A DNA stretch of 64,000 nucleotides from Brachypterus glaber (lineage: Eukaryota > Arthropoda > Insecta > Coleoptera > Kateretidae), in contig OY294049.1 in NCBI GenBank assembly GCA_958510825.1, forward strand, positions 34,748,774 through 34,812,773, given 5' to 3'. The notes beneath the pieces are model-generated. The model saw only the letters and a program-made list of their open reading frames with translations. It did no database searches and was not told the origin of the DNA. The position numbers were made by a program, and so were the translations under genes. Positions 51,601 to 57,600 of the stretch are shown piece after piece. The first letter of the stretch is position 1. Every line of letters starts with the position of its first letter.

Positions 51601-54600
51601 CTATTTTGACCTCAAATTCGGGTTCAGCTCCATAAAATACACGGTAATACAGTGGTCTTCAAAAAAATACTTGACATTTTTTTTTGTGTGGCTGTGTAAT
51701 TAAAAATTGTTCAAAATCGTTTTAAAATTACTTACTCGCGGTTTAAAAATTATTCCTAAATACACTATAGTATTAAAAAAAACACACAAAACATACACTA
51801 ATACTGTTTAGAACAAAAAACAAACAAAAACGATCCACTTTATTCGACAGACTGTAATGAAATGAATAAAATATTTAGTTTACAATGGCACTTGATAAAA
51901 AATTACATAACATTATCACATGAGTCAGAAATATCGTTGCCGATTTTATTATAATAAACTTTAGAAAGTTTTGTGCAATGATACCGCTCAAAATGAGGGC
52001 CCACTTGGGCATGATCAGCTGCAGCTTAATTTCGATATTTCAGCTGTCGTTAATTGCCCCTCCCCATTTAAAAATTTTCCGTTCCCCAAAGTTACTCATA
52101 ATTGCTCAAAGTTAAAAAATATTTATCTTAATAACAATAAAAGAAAAAAAAATCTTCTCCAAAGACCAAAACCTATCATGCGTTAAGTATTTTTGTGTGC
52201 TGATGAATCCGAAAAAGTTTACTTTTTTAGGCACGTATAACCAATGTCTAATTAAAACCGGGATTTACTCGAAATCTACGCGGTAGAAAGTTTTTTAAAT
52301 TGAAAATTCGGTTTTAGCAAAATACTTAAGGCATGATAGGTTTAGTCCTTGGAGAAGATTTTTTTTTGTAGACCAGTGTAATCAAAATTACTTACACTCG
52401 CGGTTGAAAAATTATTCCTAAGTAGTCCGACAAGCCATATATAGTTAGTGTAAAAACACAAAACATACACTAAAAACACAAGAAAAAACACGGAACGATC
52501 CACTTCATTCGGCAGACTGTAATGAAATGAACAAGATTAAATTTAGAATGCCTTTTGTTAAAAAATTACATAACATTACCATATGAGTCAGAAATATCTT
52601 TGTTGATTTTATTATACTAAATGTTAGGAAGTTTTGTGCAGGGTTATCGCTCAAAATGGGGGCTCACTTGGGCAGATTAATTTTGAGATTTCAGCTGTCG
52701 TAAACCCCCCCCCCCTCCCCTTTTACCAATATAGCACCAAGCTAAGTTTTCTATTTATTATAAAAATGAATTAAAAAATAAATATCTTAATAATCAAAAT
52801 TACTTACATATTCTCGTGGTTGAAAAACAAATCATAATAATCCGATATAGTGTAAAAACACAAAACGTACACTAACACTGTTTAGAACTAAAAACACACA
52901 AAAAATCACGAAAGATCCACCTCAGTCGGCAGACTGTAATGAATTGACTAAAGGATTTAATGTGAATGCCTTTTATTAAAAAATTACATAACATTATCAT
53001 AAATACAGAAATACGTTTGCCAAATCTATTTTTTTTTCGAGCGTTTTAAGTTCTTTATTGTTAGTGGAACCTCCCCAAAATGGGGACCCAACTTGGGCCG
53101 CCCGAGCATCTGGGGCCCACAAAGACTAAATTAAACTGAATTAAATTTAAAAGTAGTTCAAATTATCTAGTTTTTTTATTTATAAGTCAACCCAATATAA
53201 GACAAAACAATTTTAAGTGTCCCACCTTTTTATGAGAGAAGTGTATGATCAAGAAGAATATAAATCTTATTTGTCAACAAGATTAGCTTCTAGAGGGGAA
53301 CAAACAAACATACACGGAAAAATTTAATAGTAGCCATCAAACATTGGTTCGTTGGCCGCCCGTTGGAAAACCCACATTGAGCCTACATACTGCCCCAAAG
53401 ACTTATACAGCACTTTTACCAGTATAGTACCAAGCTAAATTTTCTATTTATTTTATATAAAAAATCTATTTTTTTTTCGAGCGTTTTAAGTTCTTTATTG
53501 TTAGTGGCACCTCCCCAATATGGGGGCTCACTTGGGCAGATTAATTTTGAGATTTCACCTGTGCATAAACCCAAGGGCGTAGATTAGGGGGGGGGGTAAT
53601 GGGGGTAATTACTCCCCCCATAGGCGTGGGCGCCAATTTTGTTTGTAGGGCGCCAAGTTTGGTAGAAACCGTCAGGGACACAGTTTTTTTTCTTGCTGGT
53701 ATTTTTTTGGGCGCCAAGTTTGGTAGAAACCGTCAGGGACACAGTTTTTCTTCTTGTTGGTATTTTTTTGGGCGCCAAGTTTGGTAGAAACCGTCAGGGA
53801 CAACGCTTTTTTTCTTGTGGTATTTTTTGGGGGGCATTTTTTTAGTATGCGCACAAAGCTTTATTTTAGGGTGTTTTTTCTTTTGCTAGAGGCGCCAAAT
53901 TTGAGGCTTGAAAGGCCGGCCCTGGGTATTACCCCCCCATAGAAGAAAAAGATGTACACCCATGGTTTCCACAATTTTCCGAATTTTGCAATAATTTTTT
54001 TTACACATCAAAACATGTACTATTTGATATTTTGTAGGTCGTTCGAATAAAGTTGTAATTACCTGAAAAAAAAAAAACAATAAAACCCCTTAAATATCCC
54101 GAGCCACAAGGTATATAACCACCTAAATTAAAAATTTTAATGTAAAAATCTGATCTCTCTCTAATACCAAATTCACGCAAAGTAGGCCCATATAAAATCG
54201 ATAAGCCGATCAACTCCATAGCCGCCCCTGCTATGTCAATAAAACTCCTATAAGCTCTAAAGTGTGCATCAATTTGCATCACAGCCTACTTATGGTCTTA
54301 AAAACACTTGGTCTGAAAGCGCCGAAAGCTTTCCTAGGGGTATAAAACGATTTCTATTGACTTAAAACGCATCCATTAGGTGCGCCGCGGGCGAGCTATA
54401 TTGTTATTATGTTATTAACATAATGTTATTATGCTATTATCATAATGTTAATCAATGGCGTAGCCATAATTTTATTTGGAGGGTGTTAGCCAGTTTGTTA
54501 CTTCGCGCCTTCACAATTTTTTAAAAAATTTCATGTGTTTTAATGTTTATAAACTTTATTCATACGTGAAACTTCATATAGTTGAAAATTAAGTTTAGCA

Positions 54601-57600
54601 CCGCAGTCGAGTCATATATGTTTCTTGGCCAGAGTCTTGTAATGTGACTGCGAGTCTGTAATTACTTATACTATAAATAATTATGTACCAAAGTCGAAAA
54701 TTTGTATAAATGATTGTCCAAACAACTTTTATAAAAACATTATTTCGAGCATTATTTTATAACAATTTAAGTTAAATTTTCCCAAATGCAGTTAAAATAT
54801 TTTTAATCTACAGCACTCACGCAAAAATTCTAACTTATTTTATTTTATTTTTCTGGTGATTTTCTTTTTTGAACTATGGAGGAGCCTTTTTGTGCCTTTA
54901 GGGTAACGTAGGGCCAAGTCGTTTTCCCGTTATTTTCTACCATTGTAAGTCTTTACTTTTATTTCTAGGGCTGATTCCGTTACCTGGAATCCACATAAAC
55001 TGATGGGAGCTCTATTGCAGTGTTCCACAATTCACTTCAAAGAAGATGTAAGTTTAAAATTTATAAATATTAAGATTCTGAAGAAAAAAATACAAGACAA
55101 TAAAATTTTTAAAAAGGAATAGTATAGCAGTTGTTCAGTTTTTCCCAGAAAGCGCATTTCGTTCATGGACAGTTATAGAACATCTTTTAGCTATCTGGGC
55201 ACAGGTACACACAAAAAAAATAAGAGGCCGGAGTAGCATTTTCAGACGTTGGATCGATAAAAATGAATCTGATATTAGATTTATTGCATTACCCGAGGCA
55301 TTACCAGGTGGTTTCATTGCCTCACAATTTTTTCTGTCCATAGGTTTTCCTATTCAGTTTTTTTTTGTGTGTCTAAGTAATATTTTTTTTATGTTTTATA
55401 ACTTTAAATTGGTTTTAATATTGCAGTAACTAGAACGTAAAACACTCATAGCATGAGCTAAGCAATTGGCCATATTCATTGTACACTTATTATACAGTGC
55501 ATGTCTAAAGTCATCCCCCACTCTTTAACTTTTGAACGGCTTAAGATATCAACTTAAAATTTGGAACACATAAATAACATAACCCAAATTATTTTTTGTT
55601 ATTTATTTTTTAGGGGCACAATTGAGACAGGGGGCAAGGGGGAACATTTTTTAAATGGAAAGAGGGGCCGTGTGATACATCATTTTAAAGCTTATTAAAT
55701 TCTCTTTTCGAGCATATAATTTTTAACTTTTTTTTTCTTGAAGGTGTTGAGTTTTTATTTTTTTTTGTTAAAAAATGCGATTTTATTAGATGTTTTTTGG
55801 ACTTTTCATTCATATCATTTAAAAAATTTTATAAGTATATTTTACGTTTTTGTATCAAATAATTATTATATTATAAGAAATTTTTAACACATTTTTAACC
55901 CCCTAAAAAAATGCTGATAACAATTAAAAATATATGGTCGAATATAGAATTTTACGACCCCCCCCTTCCATTAAAAAAAAAATGTTCCTCTTTGCCCACC
56001 TGCCTCCATTGCGCCCCAAGCATATCAACTTTTTGACACACTGTATTAGCAATCTAGCACTTTAGACAAATATATAAACTTAGTAAAATATACTGCCCTA
56101 CTAAGCTAAAAAGCAGTAGCTTCATTTGTCGCCTAGCGACGTTTTGATGTCAACTCTGATGTAATATTTTGAAAACACTACTATGCGACAAATGGAGTAA
56201 CTGCTTTCTAGCGTAGTAGGGCAGTATAGGTATAAGTGTAATTTCAAATTTGTATGTGTGTGTGTTTTTTTTATTAGGGCCTTCTGATGAGCTGTAATCA
56301 AATGTCTGCAGACTATTTGTTTATGCAGGACAAGCTGTACGATATCAAATTTGATACGGGTGATAAGGTCATTCAATGTGGCCGCCATAACGATATTTTC
56401 AAATTATGGCTGCAGTGGAGAGCCAAGGTAAGATTTTTTTTATTAAAATTTTTTATTTTAATGGTTTACAAAATTTATATTATTTTATCTTTTTTCAAGT
56501 TTTTTATTTTTTGAAAATTAATTTTTACTTAAAAAAAAATAATAAAAAAATGTTCCCCAGGTGAGGCTCGAACTCACAACCCCGGCATTGCTCACGACTA
56601 CTGTCCTATAAGTACCGTGCGCTAACCAATTGCGCCACTGGGGAGTTAAAATACCGCGGTATTCGACTGCTATATATAGGACATATCGATCTGCTAATTT
56701 ATCACGGTGGTCTTAAGCGAGGTTTTAAAAAGATGACAATGAAATTATGCTTAGCTTGTAAGTAGGTTGATGAGGATTATAAATATGCATCATACATAGA
56801 AAATGAGGTTCGATCATTAACGCCCCTTTTGCATTATTTGTATTTGTTTATTAAAAAAAGTACATTAAGTAATTCATCAAAAAAATAATTTGAAAACCAA
56901 TTTTTATGTCAAAATATGAGAAAAAAAGTTTATATGAACATTAGTGCTAAATCGTCTCCTAAGGGGCTAGGGCCCCTTTTAAGGGTATTTTTCTGTATTA
57001 CACCTCATTCAAGACCACCATGCATTATTCAGTGCATATTTAAAAATATATATGGGACGTTTCATGTCAACCGGATCACCAGCGTACCCAAAATTTGGGT
57101 TGATGGATGGTAAAAAAAAAATTCAAAAAAATAAAATAAAAAAAACAAAAAAAAAACGAAAAAAAAAATTTTTAAATTTTCTTTTTAATTAAAAAAAAAA
57201 ATGAAACCGGTATTAACACGTTCATTGTCCAATGACCCATATATGGGTCATGTCAAAGGATTTCTGTAAGTCCTGTGAGGCATATGTGGTTCAAGTTTAC
57301 ATTAAACGTTTACAGTGAACATGTTAAAAACTCCGAAAAACGCAAAAAAAAAATTACTGACGCAGGACTTTTCCAGGAAAAAGTAAAATTTAACAAAATA
57401 TATTTACAGGGTGATCACGGTTTTGAGGAACACATGGACAGACTAATGGAATTATCAGAATACATGGTGAAACGAATTAGGGATCAGTCCGACAAATTCT
57501 ACTTGATTATGGAGCCAGAATTAGTTAATGTGAGCTTCTGGTACATCCCGACGAGACTAAGGAAAGTTCCTCACTCGCCTAGTAGGGAGGAAGAATTGGG

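Larger units (their letters stand above)
44210..54968 (+). other. Gad1 intron 6 (10.8 kb)
   Basis: Holds the inverted repeat with LINE (44352-45360), the nested MITE pair at 46052, the 61-bp array at 47852, an AT-rich run with repeated ATACCTGAAAAAAATA words (48.5-49.0 kb), the 56-bp palindrome, foldbacks at 49091 and 49496, MITEs at 50747, 50910 and 51274, three diverged direct repeats around CGGCAGACTGTAATGAAATG (about 51.84, 52.51 and 52.92 kb), the GGCGCC array and a one-armed element. No nested gene is supported. Confidence 0.7.

Noticed and set aside
53584..53942. Several overlapping frames with repeated [15 protein letters not shown] peptides
   Set aside because: They are translations of the 61-bp tandem repeat.
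57275..57409. ATG and open frame running into Gad1 exon 9 from intron 8
   Set aside because: A normal acceptor at 57406-57409 and phase continuity from exon 8 show exon 9 starts at 57410; the upstream codons are intronic chance.
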